Assembly (NCBI GenBank): GCA_965202905.1
Contig: OZ241868.1
Span: 1-64,000 of the forward strand
Source: CAYFYS01 sp965202905
GTDB lineage: Bacteria > Pseudomonadota > Alphaproteobacteria > MPNO01
DNA: 64,000 nt
Direction: 5' to 3'
A program made the translations under genes and the position numbers. The first letter of the stretch is position 1. Every line of letters begins with the position of its first letter. The notes beneath the pieces are model-generated. The model was not told where the DNA came from and did no database searches. It was given only the letters and a program-made list of their open reading frames with translations. This document shows, in pieces, positions 17,311 through 26,556 of this stretch.

Positions 17311-18456
17311 ATGGGCGTTCCGCTCACCCAACAGTTGCGTATCGGATCCTATATTCTGAAACAGCGCCTGTGCGGCAACCGACGCTACCCGCTGGTGTTG
17401 ATGCTTGAACCGCTGTTCCGCTGCAACCTGGCGTGCGCCGGCTGCGGCAAGATCGATTATCCCGAGGCGGTCCTGAACAGGCGATTGAGCGTCGCCGAGG
17501 CGGTCGGGGCGGTCGAGGAGTGCGGGGCGCCGGTGATCTCGATCGCCGGCGGCGAGCCGCTGATCCATGCCGAGATGCCCGAGATGGTGCGCGCCATCGT
17601 CGCGCGCAAGCGCTACGTCTATCTGTGCACCAACGCGCTGCTGCTGGAGAAGAAGCTCGCCGACTACCAGCCCAGCCCTTTCCTGTGCTTCTCGATCCAT
17701 CTCGACGGCACGCGCGAAGTCCACGATCGGGCGGTTTGCCAGGACGGGGTCTATGACCGCGCGGCGGCGGCGATTGCGGCCGCACGCGCGCGCGGGTTTC
17801 GGGTCAACGTCAACTGCACAGTCTTCGACGGCGTGCCGGTGGACGAGGTCGCGGAATTCTTCGACACCGCCACCGCGCTCGGCGTCGACGGGATCACCGT
17901 CTCGCCGGGCTACGCCTACGAGCGCGCGCCCAACCAGCAGCATTTCCTCAACCGGCGCAAGACCAAGGAGCTCTTCCGCGGCGTGCTGGCACGCGGCCGC
18001 GGCAAGAGATGGCCGTTCAGCCATTCGGCGCTCTATCTCGACTTCCTGGCCGGCAACCAGGACTACCGCTGTACACCCTGGGGCAACCCGACGCGCAACG
18101 TCTTCGGCTGGCAGCGCCCGTGCTACCTGCTGGGCGAGGGCTATGCCGGCAGCTTCCGCGCGCTGATGGAAGAGACCGACTGGCAGACCTACGGCACCGG
18201 CAACTACGAGAAGTGCGCCGACTGCATGGCCCATTGCGGCTACGAGGCGACGGCGGTCGCGGACACCGTCCGCCGGCCGTGGAAGGCGCTTGCGGTCGCC
18301 CTGCGCGGCTTCCGCACCGAGGGTCCGATGGCGCCCGAGATTCCGCTCGATGGCGCCCGGCCGGCGGCGTTCGTCTTCGAGGATTTGGTGAAGGGCGCCG
18401 TCGGCGCGTCAGACCAGGCCGAGCGACGGCCCGCCGAAGAGAGCGACGCGGCCTAG
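17311..18456 (+). CDS. hpnH: Adenosyl-hopane transferase HpnH (radical SAM)
   Basis: 381 aa. The radical SAM cluster motif is CNLACAGC (Cys38, Cys42, Cys45), followed by SIAGGEPLIH (GGE motif). The C-terminal region holds further Cys residues (GNYEKCADCMAHCGYEA) as in HpnH. The enzyme adds a 5'-deoxyadenosyl group to diploptene, making adenosylhopane, the first step in extending the hopanoid side chain. The 3' end overlaps the convergent hpnG gene by 48 bases. Length and motifs are normal; the very acidic tail (RRPAEESDAA) is lineage-specific. Confidence 0.93.
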   Translation: MGVPLTQQLRIGSYILKQRLCGNRRYPLVLMLEPLFRCNLACAGCGKIDYPEAVLNRRLSVAEAVGAVEECGAPVISIAGGEPLIHAEMPEMVRAIVARKRYVYLCTNALLLEKKLADYQPSPFLCFSIHLDGTREVHDRAVCQDGVYDRAAAAIAAARARGFRVNVNCTVFDGVPVDEVAEFFDTATALGVDGITVSPGYAYERAPNQQHFLNRRKTKELFRGVLARGRGKRWPFSHSALYLDFLAGNQDYRCTPWGNPTRNVFGWQRPCYLLGEGYAGSFRALMEETDWQTYGTGNYEKCADCMAHCGYEATAVADTVRRPWKALAVALRGFRTEGPMAPEIPLDGARPAAFVFEDLVKGAVGASDQAERRPAEESDAA

Positions 18457-19053
18457 CGTCCGTAGCGCCGCCCGATAGTCGCGGGCAACTCCCAAGAGCG
18501 GCCCCAAATCCGCCGGCCGTCGCAATAGCGCGGCGAGGACCGGCGGCGCGCGGCCGTCCAGCCCGGCCAGGGCCGCCTGCGGCAGTCTCCGCCCGGCCGG
18601 ATCGGCGATGGCGCGCACCGCGAGAAAGGGAATCCCGCGGCCGGCAGCCGCGGCGGCCACGGCGTGGCTCTCCATGTCGACGGCGACCGCACCGGATTTC
18701 TGCATGAGCGCCGCCTTTTCCGCGGGAACGGCGACCGGACGGTCGGAGCCGATGACCGGTCCGTTCGAGCGCGGGATCGAGCGGGGCAGCGCGGCATCCA
18801 GTCGCTTCGCCCAGTCCTTGTCCGCTTCGGCCGGCGATCCGTCCGGGGCGAGGATCCGGCGCGCGATCACCACCGTGCCCGGGCGCAGGGCCGGGTCCAG
18901 CCCGCCGGCGATGCCGAAGCTGACCAGCCCGTCGAGCCCGGCCTCGGCGAGCGCGTCTGCCCGGCCGAGCGCGACCCGCCCGGTGATGCGGCGCGCGATC
19001 CGTGCCTCGGCGGCCAGCCCGGTGACGATGCCGAGCCTGGGCGGCTGGGTCAC
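18409..19053 (-). CDS. hpnG: Adenosylhopane nucleosidase HpnG
   Basis: 214 aa from GTG 19053, overlapping the shc stop (GTGA) and so translationally coupled. Features of the nucleoside phosphorylase/MTAN fold: LGIVTGLAAEARIARR at the N-terminus, VSFGIAGGLDPALRPGTVVI, and AVAVDMESHAVAAAAAGRGI with the conserved MES motif for ribose binding. HpnG removes adenine from adenosylhopane to give ribosylhopane, the next step after HpnH. The gene is last in the hpnD-shc-hpnG minus-strand operon and ends inside hpnH. Confidence 0.9.
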   Translation of the reverse strand: MTQPPRLGIVTGLAAEARIARRITGRVALGRADALAEAGLDGLVSFGIAGGLDPALRPGTVVIARRILAPDGSPAEADKDWAKRLDAALPRSIPRSNGPVIGSDRPVAVPAEKAALMQKSGAVAVDMESHAVAAAAAGRGIPFLAVRAIADPAGRRLPQAALAGLDGRAPPVLAALLRRPADLGPLLGVARDYRAALRTLGRVALFGGPSLGLV

Positions 19054-21044
19054 AATCCGTATCGAGTGGTCTTGGCGTTGCCGTCCCGCAGCCGGCGGTA
19101 ACGCGCCAGCGCCCAGATCGGGAAATAGGCGCTGTAGCCGTGGTATTTCAGGTAGAAGACCCGGGGAAAGCCGACGGCGTTGTAGTACTGCTCGTGCCAG
19201 TTGTCGCGGCTGCGCGGCGCATCCAGCAGATAGGCGATGCCGTGCTCGGCGGCCTCGCTGTCGGCCTCGCCCGCGGCCATCAGCGCGAGCAGCGCCCACG
19301 CGGTCTGAGTCGGCGTCGAGGCCTTCGCCACCGCGCGGCTGTCCGGCCAATAGGTCGCGCCGTCCTCGCCCCAGCCGCCGTCGGGCCGCTGCCGCGATTT
19401 GAGCCAGTCGACGGCCTTGCGGATGTGCGGGGCCTCGCTGGACTGGCCGACGGCATTCAACGCCGAGAGCGCCGACCAGGTGCCGTAGACATAGTTGGTT
19501 CCCCAGCGCCCGTACCACGATCCGTCGGGCTCCTGCTCGCGGATGAGGAACTCGACGCCCCTGGCGACATCGGGATGGTCGGCGCGATAGCCGCGCTGGG
19601 CCATCATGCCGATGCAGCGCGCGCTCACGTCGGTCGTCGGCGGGTCCAACAGCGCGCCGTGATCGGCGAACGGGATGTGGTTGAGGTAACGATAAGTGTT
19701 GTCGGCGTCAAAGGAGCCCCAGCCGCCGTTGGCGCTCTGCATACCGATCACCCAGTCGGTCCCGCGCGCGAGTGCGGCTTCGGCGCCGTCGATCTCCGCC
19801 CGGTCGACCGCCATCACGACGACGGCCGAATCGTCGGTGTCCGGATAATGGTCGTTGCGGTACTGGAAGGCCCAGCCGCCCGGCGCAAGTCCGGGACGTG
19901 CGACCGCCCAGTCGCCCACGACATCGTCGATCTGCTGATCGGCGAGCCAGGCGGCGGCGCGGCGCGCCGCGGTCTCGTTCTCGTCTCCGCCGGCTTCCAT
20001 CAGGGCGTGCGCGGCCAGCGCGGTATCCCAGATCGGCGAGACGCAAGGCTGGCATAACGCCTCGCTCTCGCCAAAGGCGAGCAGCGAACGGATCGCGGCC
20101 AGCGCACTGCGATAACTCGGATGATTCTTGTCATAGCCCAGAACGTGAAAGGCCATCGCCGCGTTGGCCATCGCCGGGAAGATGCCGCCCAGGCCCTTGT
20201 CACCGTTGAGCCGCTCTTCTACGAAGCCGACCGCGCTTGCCAGCGCCCGGCGCTTCAGGGCCGGCGGGCCGAACGGGGCCGCAAGGCGCAGCGCGCGGTC
20301 GACGGCGAGGAACAGCGTGCCCAGCACCGCGCCCGTCGGGTTTATCATGTATTTCCGAGGCGGGGCGGGGTTGGCGACCAGCAGCTCGGGGATCCCGACT
20401 CCGCGCGGATTTGCCGCCGTCGGCTTCAGCGACATCAGGATCAACAGCGGCACGATCACTGTCCGCGACCAGTAGGACACCTTATCCAGGTGGAACGGGA
20501 ACCAACGCGGCAGCAGCATGATTTCCAGCGGCATGATCGGCACCGACCGCCAGGGGAGCTGTCCGAACAAAGCCAGCGTGATCCGTGTGAAGACGTTGCA
20601 TTTGGCTGCGCCGCCCAGTGCCAGGATCGCCGCGCGGGCCTTGCGCATGTGCGGGGCCTCGCAGTCGTCGCCGACGCATTTGAGCGCGTAGTAAGCCTTC
20701 ACCGATGCGCTGATGTCGGTCTTGCCGTCATAGAACAGCGGCCAGCCGCCCTCGTCGTTCTGACGGTTGCGGATGTAGGCGGCGAGCATGTCCTCGACGT
20801 CCGGCTCGATGTCGTCGATGAAATGCCTGAGCAGGATGTACTCCGCCGGGATCGTCGCATCGGCCTCGAGCGGAAACACCCAGTGGCCGTTTTCAGTCTG
20901 AGCCTCACGCAACGCGGCGCCGGCCTGCTCCAGGACATCATCGATCTGTGAGCGCCGCTCCGCGAACGCGCCGTCCGCGATGTCGCGGACGGGCTGTGGG
21001 TCCGCAGGCTCAACCGTCACGCGCGCGGACGCGGACCCTTTCAC
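19050..21044 (-). CDS. shc: Squalene-hopene cyclase
   Basis: 664 aa from GTG 21044, selected because GGGAGG lies six bases upstream (21051-21056, minus strand); the frame is open far into hpnD but without homology. QW repeats are abundant (e.g. DGGWGEDG, DGSWYGRWG, NGGWGSFDAD). The catalytic acid motif is DTDDSA at about residue 402, equivalent to the DxDDTA motif with Thr replaced by Ser. The enzyme cyclises squalene to hopene/diplopterol as a monotopic membrane protein. The stop overlaps the hpnG start; hpnD lies 104 bp upstream on the same strand. Confidence 0.95.
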   Translation of the reverse strand: MKGSASARVTVEPADPQPVRDIADGAFAERRSQIDDVLEQAGAALREAQTENGHWVFPLEADATIPAEYILLRHFIDDIEPDVEDMLAAYIRNRQNDEGGWPLFYDGKTDISASVKAYYALKCVGDDCEAPHMRKARAAILALGGAAKCNVFTRITLALFGQLPWRSVPIMPLEIMLLPRWFPFHLDKVSYWSRTVIVPLLILMSLKPTAANPRGVGIPELLVANPAPPRKYMINPTGAVLGTLFLAVDRALRLAAPFGPPALKRRALASAVGFVEERLNGDKGLGGIFPAMANAAMAFHVLGYDKNHPSYRSALAAIRSLLAFGESEALCQPCVSPIWDTALAAHALMEAGGDENETAARRAAAWLADQQIDDVVGDWAVARPGLAPGGWAFQYRNDHYPDTDDSAVVVMAVDRAEIDGAEAALARGTDWVIGMQSANGGWGSFDADNTYRYLNHIPFADHGALLDPPTTDVSARCIGMMAQRGYRADHPDVARGVEFLIREQEPDGSWYGRWGTNYVYGTWSALSALNAVGQSSEAPHIRKAVDWLKSRQRPDGGWGEDGATYWPDSRAVAKASTPTQTAWALLALMAAGEADSEAAEHGIAYLLDAPRSRDNWHEQYYNAVGFPRVFYLKYHGYSAYFPIWALARYRRLRDGNAKTTRYGL

Positions 21045-21148
21045 GAAAACCCTCCCGGTCGCTCCTCGTATTTGACTCCGCCGACCCCGGAGCAAAGCCT
21101 GTCGAAAGGTAGTAATGCCCGGGCTATTTGTCCATAAGCTCTTATGAA

Positions 21149-22048
21149 TCAGCCCAAAAGCCCGTATCGGAGGGCGAGCCACACCTTGGTCGGCTTGGCA
21201 ATGACGACCGGGCGGTCGAGGCTGCGCCAGCCGCGCTGCTCCAGACTGTCGAGCAAGCGCTTGTAGCTCATCTGCATGACGACGGCCGGCCGCAGCGGTC
21301 TGCGGTGGCATTCGGCAAGCGCGGCCTCGGCTTCGGAGAACCGCTTGCGCGCGATTCGCGCCAAGCCGGCGCACACCTCGGGCAGCGCCGGGTGGATCAG
21401 CACCGCGCGCGGCGAGGCGGTTTGGATCCCGGCCTCGACCAGCAGTTCCCGAGGCAGATAGAGCCGCCCGATTTCGGCGTCTTCGCCGATGTCGCGCAGG
21501 ATGTTGGTGAGCTGAAGCGCCGTGCCGAGCGACAACGCGAAGTCCTTCGCCCGGGGCTCGTCGGCGCCAAAGGCGCGGATTGACAGCAGGCCCACCGCGC
21601 CGGCAACGCGCCGGCAGTAGAGGTCGAGCACCTCCATCGACGGCGCCCGCAGACCCTCGCCCACATCCATCGCCATGCCATCGATCACGGTCAGGAAGTC
21701 TTCGCAGCGCAGGCCGAACGCGGCGACGGGCCCGCACAGCGCCCGGGCCGTCAGGTCCAGCGGCCGCGATCCGTCATAGATCCGCGCGATTTCGTCGCGC
21801 CAGCCGTCCAGCCGGCGGCGCTTTTCCTGCACCGGGTCCGGACCGTCGGCGATATCGTCAACATCGCGGCAGAAGGCGTAGATCGCGAACATCGCCTCAC
21901 GGCGGTCGGCCGGAAGCAGGCGCATCGCCCAGTAGAACGACGAACCCGATGCAACGGTCGTCGCCCGCGCGTGGGCGATCGCTTCGCGGTCCGGCGCCCC
22001 GAATTCGGCGACCTGTGCCGTTGCCGGGCGATCAGCGCGGGCGATCAT
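21149..22048 (-). CDS. hpnD: Presqualene diphosphate synthase HpnD
   Basis: 299 aa with the trans-isoprenyl diphosphate synthase fold. First Asp-rich motif CRDVDDIADGPD, second NILRDIGEDAEIGRLYLP, and the conserved AFGADEPRAKDFALSLGTAL helix between them. HpnD condenses two FPP to presqualene diphosphate. It heads the minus-strand hpnD-shc-hpnG unit. The usual partner hpnE (FAD-dependent, makes squalene from hydroxysqualene) is absent from both sides. The upstream gap to the divergent gene at 22323 holds a 14-bp x4 repeat. Confidence 0.93.
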   Translation of the reverse strand: MIARADRPATAQVAEFGAPDREAIAHARATTVASGSSFYWAMRLLPADRREAMFAIYAFCRDVDDIADGPDPVQEKRRRLDGWRDEIARIYDGSRPLDLTARALCGPVAAFGLRCEDFLTVIDGMAMDVGEGLRAPSMEVLDLYCRRVAGAVGLLSIRAFGADEPRAKDFALSLGTALQLTNILRDIGEDAEIGRLYLPRELLVEAGIQTASPRAVLIHPALPEVCAGLARIARKRFSEAEAALAECHRRPLRPAVVMQMSYKRLLDSLEQRGWRSLDRPVVIAKPTKVWLALRYGLLG

Positions 22049-22182
22049 GCCGACAGGCGATCCGCGCTCGCGCCGAAGCCGATTCCGCTGTTGTGATCGT
22101 CATCTCCCCGGTCCCGCGATCACGAGCCGCGCGGAGTTTACCAAGCCGCGGCGAGCCAGCGAAATCGAAATTCCGGCGCGTT

Positions 22183-22238
22183 GGCGAGAATCGGGCGGCG
22201 AGAATCGGGCGGCGAGAATGGCGTGGCGAGAATGGGGT
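22183..22238. repeat. 14-bp unit, four tandem copies
   Basis: Units 22183-22196 and 22197-22210 are identical (ggcgagaatcgggc); 22211-22224 and 22225-22238 are variants (ggcgagaatggcgt, ggcgagaatggggt). The array lies in the 274-bp divergent gap upstream of hpnD and of the catabolic operon starting at 22323. Confidence 0.9.
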
Positions 22239-22322
22239 TGACCGCGGCGATCGATCGGACAAGATAATCTGCGAAACGCAATTTCATATATGAGGCTCCG
22301 TCCCATTCCGGGGAGACCCACA

Positions 22323-22556
22323 ATGCCTGTTCCCTATGACGAGCCGGAGAACGTCGTCTGGCAGACGCAGATCGACGCGCCGCCGGACGCCTACGCGGCG
22401 GCGCTGGCGGATTCGCTGGAATCGATCTTCGGCCAGGGCATCCACGAACTGGACGGCATAGTCGCGAAATTGAACGAAGTCGGTCCGCGGCCGGAGGGCG
22501 CGGACGTCTGGACCCCGGCGGTTTTCGAGGCTGAGTTGGTTCGCCTGGGCGCATGA
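22323..22556 (+). CDS. Small recombinase-like HTH-domain protein of a Rieske operon
   Basis: 77 aa from ATG 22323, with GGGGAG at 22309-22314 upstream. It begins MPVPYDEPENVVWQTQ and continues YAAALADSLESIFGQGIHEL...IVAKLNEVGPRPEGADVWT, matching a short family often annotated as 'recombinase-like helix-turn-helix' that precedes Rieske oxygenases. The C-terminal half could fold as a winged helix. A Rieske oxygenase follows after 16 bp, so it may be a regulator or accessory subunit of that enzyme. Function is not established. Confidence 0.6.
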   Translation: MPVPYDEPENVVWQTQIDAPPDAYAAALADSLESIFGQGIHELDGIVAKLNEVGPRPEGADVWTPAVFEAELVRLGA

Positions 22557-22572
22557 GAGCGGAGACTTGACG

Positions 22573-23625
22573 ATGTCCACGATGTCCGCCGAACCGAACG
22601 CGCATGAGCAGGCCGAGGCGCTGGTCGATCTCGGCGTCCGCAATCGCTGGTATCCCATCGCGGCGAGCTGGATGATCAAGGACAAGCCCGTCGGGCTGAT
22701 GCGGCTGGGCGAACCGGTCGTGGTCTGGCGCCGCACCAATGGCGCGGTCCAGGTCCTGGCCGACCGCTGTCCCCATCGCGGGGCGCGGCTGTCGATGGGC
22801 TGGAACCTCGGCGACCGGCTGGCCTGCTGGTATCACGGCGTCGAGGTGGACGAGAACGGCGTGGTCCGGAAGGTCCCTGCCGTCGGCGACTGTCCGCTGG
22901 TCGGCGCCGCGGCGGTCAAGGCCTATCCCTGCTTTGAGCACATGGGCGCAGTATTCGCTTATTTCGGCGATGCCGCCCATCCCGATCCGGTCGAGTTCTC
23001 ACTGCCCGAGCAGCTCGACTCGCCAGAATGGGACGCGATCCTGTGCACGTCGCACTGGCGCTGCAACTACCGCTACGCGATCGACAACGTGATGGACCCG
23101 ATGCACGGCGCCTATCTGCACGCCGAATCCCATTCGATGGCGCGCGGCGACAAGGAAGCCAGGATGCGGGTGCGCCAGACCGACGAGGGTCTGATCTTCG
23201 AGAAGATCAAACAGCGCGGCGTCAACTTCGACTGGGTGGAGTTCGGCGATACCGGCGCGCATTGGATGCGCCTGTCGATCCCGTACCAGCAGAACGCCGG
23301 ACCGGGCGGCGAGTTCGGCATCATGGGCTTCGTCACCCCGATCGACCGCGACAACTGCCGGGTCTTCTTCTGGCGCACGCGCAAGTGCGCCGGATGGCAG
23401 CGGGCCGCCTGGCGGTTCATGTACAAGCACAAGCTGGAGACGCTCCACTGGGATGTGCTGGAACAAGACCGCGCGATCCTGGAGCGGATGCCGAGCGATG
23501 CGCGCGATCACGAGTTCCTCTACCAGCACGACACCGGGCTGGCGCGGGTCCGCCGCCTACTCCGCGCCGAGGCCGAGACGCAGGTCGCAACGCTTGTCGA
23601 GACCAGCGCTCAGGCCGCGGAGTGA
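22573..23625 (+). CDS. Rieske non-haem iron oxygenase
   Basis: 350 aa from ATG 22573 (GGAG at 22561-22564). Rieske ligands: CPHRGARLS (C-x-H) and CWYHG (C-x2-H). Mononuclear iron: NVMDPMHGAYLH, giving D-x2-H-x4-H. Catalytic domain text such as FWRTRKCAGWQRAAWRFMYK fits phenoxybenzoate/phthalate-type oxygenases, distinct from the VanA-like pair at 3-5 kb. It overlaps the following SDR gene by GTGA. A reductase partner is not encoded nearby. Probable first enzyme of the operon's aromatic or heterocyclic degradation route. Confidence 0.9.
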   Translation: MSTMSAEPNAHEQAEALVDLGVRNRWYPIAASWMIKDKPVGLMRLGEPVVVWRRTNGAVQVLADRCPHRGARLSMGWNLGDRLACWYHGVEVDENGVVRKVPAVGDCPLVGAAAVKAYPCFEHMGAVFAYFGDAAHPDPVEFSLPEQLDSPEWDAILCTSHWRCNYRYAIDNVMDPMHGAYLHAESHSMARGDKEARMRVRQTDEGLIFEKIKQRGVNFDWVEFGDTGAHWMRLSIPYQQNAGPGGEFGIMGFVTPIDRDNCRVFFWRTRKCAGWQRAAWRFMYKHKLETLHWDVLEQDRAILERMPSDARDHEFLYQHDTGLARVRRLLRAEAETQVATLVETSAQAAE

Positions 23626-24368
23626 GCGCGGTCTCGCTCGCAGGCAGGCGGGTGCTGATCACCGGAGCCGCGCGCGGCCTCGGCCGCGCGTTCGCCGGGG
23701 AGGCGGTCGCCGCGGGCGCGCGGGTGGTGACCGCCGATATCCTGGAGGAGGAGGGCCGTGCCGCCGCCGAGGCGCTCGGCGCGGCCTTCGTGCCGCTCGA
23801 CCTCGACCGTCCCGACTCGATCGAGACCTTGGCCGGCGCGGCGGGCGCGGCGCTCGGCGGGCTCGACGGGCTGGTCAACAACGCCGCGGTTGCGACCGGC
23901 ATCGGCGGCAAGACCTGCGAAGAGATCGACATCGAGACCTGGGATAGGGTGATGCGGGTCAACGTCCGCGGCACCTGGCTGATGACCAAAGCCTGTCTGC
24001 CGCACCTGCGGGGCAGCGGCAACGGCAAGGTGGTCAACGTCGCCTCCGATACTGCGCTGTGGGGCGCGCCGCGCCTGCTGCACTATGTGGCCAGCAAGGG
24101 CGCGGTGATCGCGATGACCCGCTCGCTCGCCCGCGAACTCGGCGGCGACGGCATCGCGGTCAACGCGATCGCGCCGGGCCTGACTCTGGTCGAGGCGACC
24201 GGGTACGTGCCCGAGGATCGTCGCCGGCTCTATGTCGAGGGCCGGGCGATCAACCGGGCGCAGCAGCCCGACGATGTCGTCGGCGCGGTGATGTATCTGC
24301 TGTCCGACGCCGCGGATTTCGTCACCGGTCAGCTACTGCCGGTCAACGGCGGCTTCTGCATGAATTGA
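23622..24368 (+). CDS. SDR-family oxidoreductase
   Basis: 248 aa from GTG 23622, overlapping the Rieske stop. Motifs TGAARGLG, NNAA, catalytic Ser in VNVASDTAL and Tyr-x3-Lys in YVASKGAV. Typical of a dihydrodiol or alcohol dehydrogenase acting after a ring-hydroxylating oxygenase. Direct coupling to the Rieske gene supports that role, although the substrate is unknown. Confidence 0.87.
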   Translation: MSAVSLAGRRVLITGAARGLGRAFAGEAVAAGARVVTADILEEEGRAAAEALGAAFVPLDLDRPDSIETLAGAAGAALGGLDGLVNNAAVATGIGGKTCEEIDIETWDRVMRVNVRGTWLMTKACLPHLRGSGNGKVVNVASDTALWGAPRLLHYVASKGAVIAMTRSLARELGGDGIAVNAIAPGLTLVEATGYVPEDRRRLYVEGRAINRAQQPDDVVGAVMYLLSDAADFVTGQLLPVNGGFCMN

Positions 24369-24395
24369 GGCGGTCAGCTTGCGAAGGAGAGACCG

Positions 24396-24902
24396 ATGAA
24401 CACCCGGATCAAGGCCAGTCATCGAGACTTCAGGGACTGGATGGAAAGCCGAATCGCGCGCTTCGAGACGCGCCGCTACGACTGGGACGCGCTCAGGTTC
24501 CAGGCCGATTACGACCCCAAATACCGCCGCGCGCAGATGCGCTATATGGGCACCGGCGGGACCGGGGTGGCGAGTGACACGAACACGGTGCCGTCCGAGA
24601 ACTTCACCTTCTCGACCATGGTGTTGCCGCCGGGCTGCGAAGGCCCGACGCATGTCCACGACGATGTCGAGGAGGTTTTCTTCATGCTGCGCGGCCGGAT
24701 CCGGCTGAGCTTCGAACAGGACGGCGAGATGTGGGAGACCGTGCTCAACGAGCGCGACCTGGTCTCGGTGCCGCCGGGGGTCTATCGCGGCCTGATCAAC
24801 GAGGGCCAGGAGGACGCGCTGATGTGCGTGATGCTGGGTGCGGCGAAACCCGGGATCCCGAGCTATCCGCCCGATCATCCGCTGGCCGCGATCAAGCGCT
24901 GA
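24396..24902 (+). CDS. Cupin-domain protein
   Basis: 168 aa. Preceded by GGAGAG (24383-24388). A single cupin barrel shows motif 1 (PTHVHDDVEEVFFMLRG, two His and a Glu as metal ligands) and a weaker motif 2 (NEGQEDALMCVML). The N-terminal 60 residues are rich in Arg/Tyr (FETRRYDWDALRFQADYD) and not part of the barrel. Metal-dependent dioxygenase, isomerase or binding role is possible; operon context suggests a catabolic step. Confidence 0.75.
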   Translation: MNTRIKASHRDFRDWMESRIARFETRRYDWDALRFQADYDPKYRRAQMRYMGTGGTGVASDTNTVPSENFTFSTMVLPPGCEGPTHVHDDVEEVFFMLRGRIRLSFEQDGEMWETVLNERDLVSVPPGVYRGLINEGQEDALMCVMLGAAKPGIPSYPPDHPLAAIKR

Positions 24903-24913
24903 GCGGACGAGTC

Positions 24914-25729
24914 ATGGGCGAGGACGCCCTTCCGGAGCTGCGGACCGCCGGGGCGGACGGCCGGACGATTGCCTATCGCGAGGCCGGCGCCGGCCCGGCC
25001 GTCCTGTTGTTGCACGGCGTCGGCTCGGGCTCGGCGTCCTGGGCTGCCCAACTCGCCGGTCTTTCGCCGCGGTTTCGGATCGTGGCCTGGGACACCCCGG
25101 GCTACGGCGGCTCCGACCCGCTGCCGGGCGAGACGCCGAGCGCGTCGGCCTATGGCGATGCGGCTGCGGCCCTGCTGGATGCGCTCGACATCGAGAAAAT
25201 CCATCTGGTCGGCCATTCGATGGGCGCGCTGATCGGGGCCGCTTTCTGCCGGCGCCACCCCGACCGGCTGCTGTCGGTGGTGCTGGCCGATGCGGCCGCC
25301 GGCTATGGCAAGGCGTCCGACGAGCTGCGCGTTGGCCGGCTCAAGGCCCGCCTCGCCTCGATGGCCGAGTTGGGGCCGGCCGGGTTTGCCGAACGCCGGG
25401 CGCGGGAACTGCTCTCGCCCGCCGCGCCCGATGAGATCTGCGCGAAGATCCGCGCGGTGCAGTCCAGGCTGCGCCCCGAGGGCTATGCCCAGGCCGCCCG
25501 GATGCTGCACGGATCGGACATTCACGACGACATCGCGACCGTCGCGGCGCCGGCGCTGGTGATGTGCGGCAGCGAGGACAAGGTGACGCCGGAGGCGATC
25601 AGCCGCCGGATCGCCGCGACCATTCCTGGCGCACGCTACCGGACCCTCGAAGGCCTGGGCCATGCGAGCTACGTCGAGGGCCCGGAGGCGTTCAACGCCG
25701 CGCTCGGCGACTTCATCGGCGGCCTGTGA
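24914..25729 (+). CDS. Alpha/beta-fold hydrolase
   Basis: 271 aa from ATG 24914, 12 bp after the cupin gene. Oxyanion loop LLLHGVGSGSASW, nucleophile elbow GHSMGAL, catalytic Asp probably in CGSEDKVTP, and His in GLGHASYVEG. Similar in layout to meta-cleavage product hydrolases and 3-oxoadipate enol-lactonase. It overlaps the following IclR regulator gene by GTGA. Expected to cleave a C-C or ester bond in a ring-cleavage intermediate. Confidence 0.85.
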   Translation: MGEDALPELRTAGADGRTIAYREAGAGPAVLLLHGVGSGSASWAAQLAGLSPRFRIVAWDTPGYGGSDPLPGETPSASAYGDAAAALLDALDIEKIHLVGHSMGALIGAAFCRRHPDRLLSVVLADAAAGYGKASDELRVGRLKARLASMAELGPAGFAERRARELLSPAAPDEICAKIRAVQSRLRPEGYAQAARMLHGSDIHDDIATVAAPALVMCGSEDKVTPEAISRRIAATIPGARYRTLEGLGHASYVEGPEAFNAALGDFIGGL

Positions 25730-26538
25730 CGAGCGGCAAGGCGTCGGAGGACCGTTATATCGCGCCCGCCTTGCAACGCGGACTTGCGATCCTGGGCAGC
25801 TTCGACCGCGCGCGGCCGGTGCTCACCATGGTCGAACTGGCGCGGATCAACGCCCTGCCGCGCGCCACCGTCTTCCGGCTGGCGCACACGCTGGAAGTCA
25901 TGGGATTCCTGGTGCGCGAGCCCGCCGGCCAGGGCTATCGGCTGGGCCCGGCCGTGCTTTCCCTGGGCTTCGGCTATCTCTCAGGGCTGGAGCTGCCCGA
26001 CATCGCCCGGCCGGTGCTCGAGCGCCTGCGCGATGCCACCGGCGCATCGGCCCATCTCGCGGTCCGCGACGGGGCGGAGATCGTCTATCTGGCCCAGGTC
26101 TCCGGCCAGTCGGCGCTGACCAGCAATATCGGAGTCGGCTCCCGCCTGCCGGCGCACGGCTCGACCATGGGACGGGCGCTGCTGCTCGATCTCGACGAAG
26201 GAGCGCTGCGGAACATCTTCGGCAGCGCGCCGCTGGCTGCGACGACCGACCAGACGCCGAAAACGGTCGCGGCGCTGGCGGCTATTCAGGCCAAGGATCG
26301 CCGCTGGGGCTATGTCGCGAGCCGGTCGTTCTACGAGCGCGGGGTGGTCAGCCTCGCCGCGCCGGTGCGCGATGCCGCCGGCGCCATCGCCGCCGCGGTC
26401 AGCGTGGTCACGTCCGAGCACGCGCTCGACGCGGAGGCCATGCACGGGGCCGTCAAGGACTGCGTGCTCGAATCCGCGGCGGAAATCTCGCGATGGCTCG
26501 GCCATCATCCGGCCGGGCTCAGCAGCGCCGCGGAATGA
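25726..26538 (+). CDS. IclR-family transcriptional regulator
   Basis: 270 aa from GTG 25726 in a GTGA overlap. N-terminal winged HTH (LTMVELARINALPRATVFRL), then an IclR effector domain (ASAHLAVRDGAEIVYLAQV, LPAHGSTMGRALL, FYERGVVSLAAPVRDAAGAI). IclR proteins commonly control the aromatic catabolic operons they sit in. This one is embedded in the operon, not divergent, so it would be autoregulated with its targets; its operator was not identified. Confidence 0.88.
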   Translation: MTSGKASEDRYIAPALQRGLAILGSFDRARPVLTMVELARINALPRATVFRLAHTLEVMGFLVREPAGQGYRLGPAVLSLGFGYLSGLELPDIARPVLERLRDATGASAHLAVRDGAEIVYLAQVSGQSALTSNIGVGSRLPAHGSTMGRALLLDLDEGALRNIFGSAPLAATTDQTPKTVAALAAIQAKDRRWGYVASRSFYERGVVSLAAPVRDAAGAIAAAVSVVTSEHALDAEAMHGAVKDCVLESAAEISRWLGHHPAGLSSAAE

Positions 26539-26556
26539 CAACAAACGGGGACGAGT

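Noticed and set aside
18409..19518. Extended start for hpnG (369 codons)
   Set aside because: The extra N-terminus is the shc 3' end read in another frame; GTG 19053 with the overlap to the shc stop gives the family-length protein.
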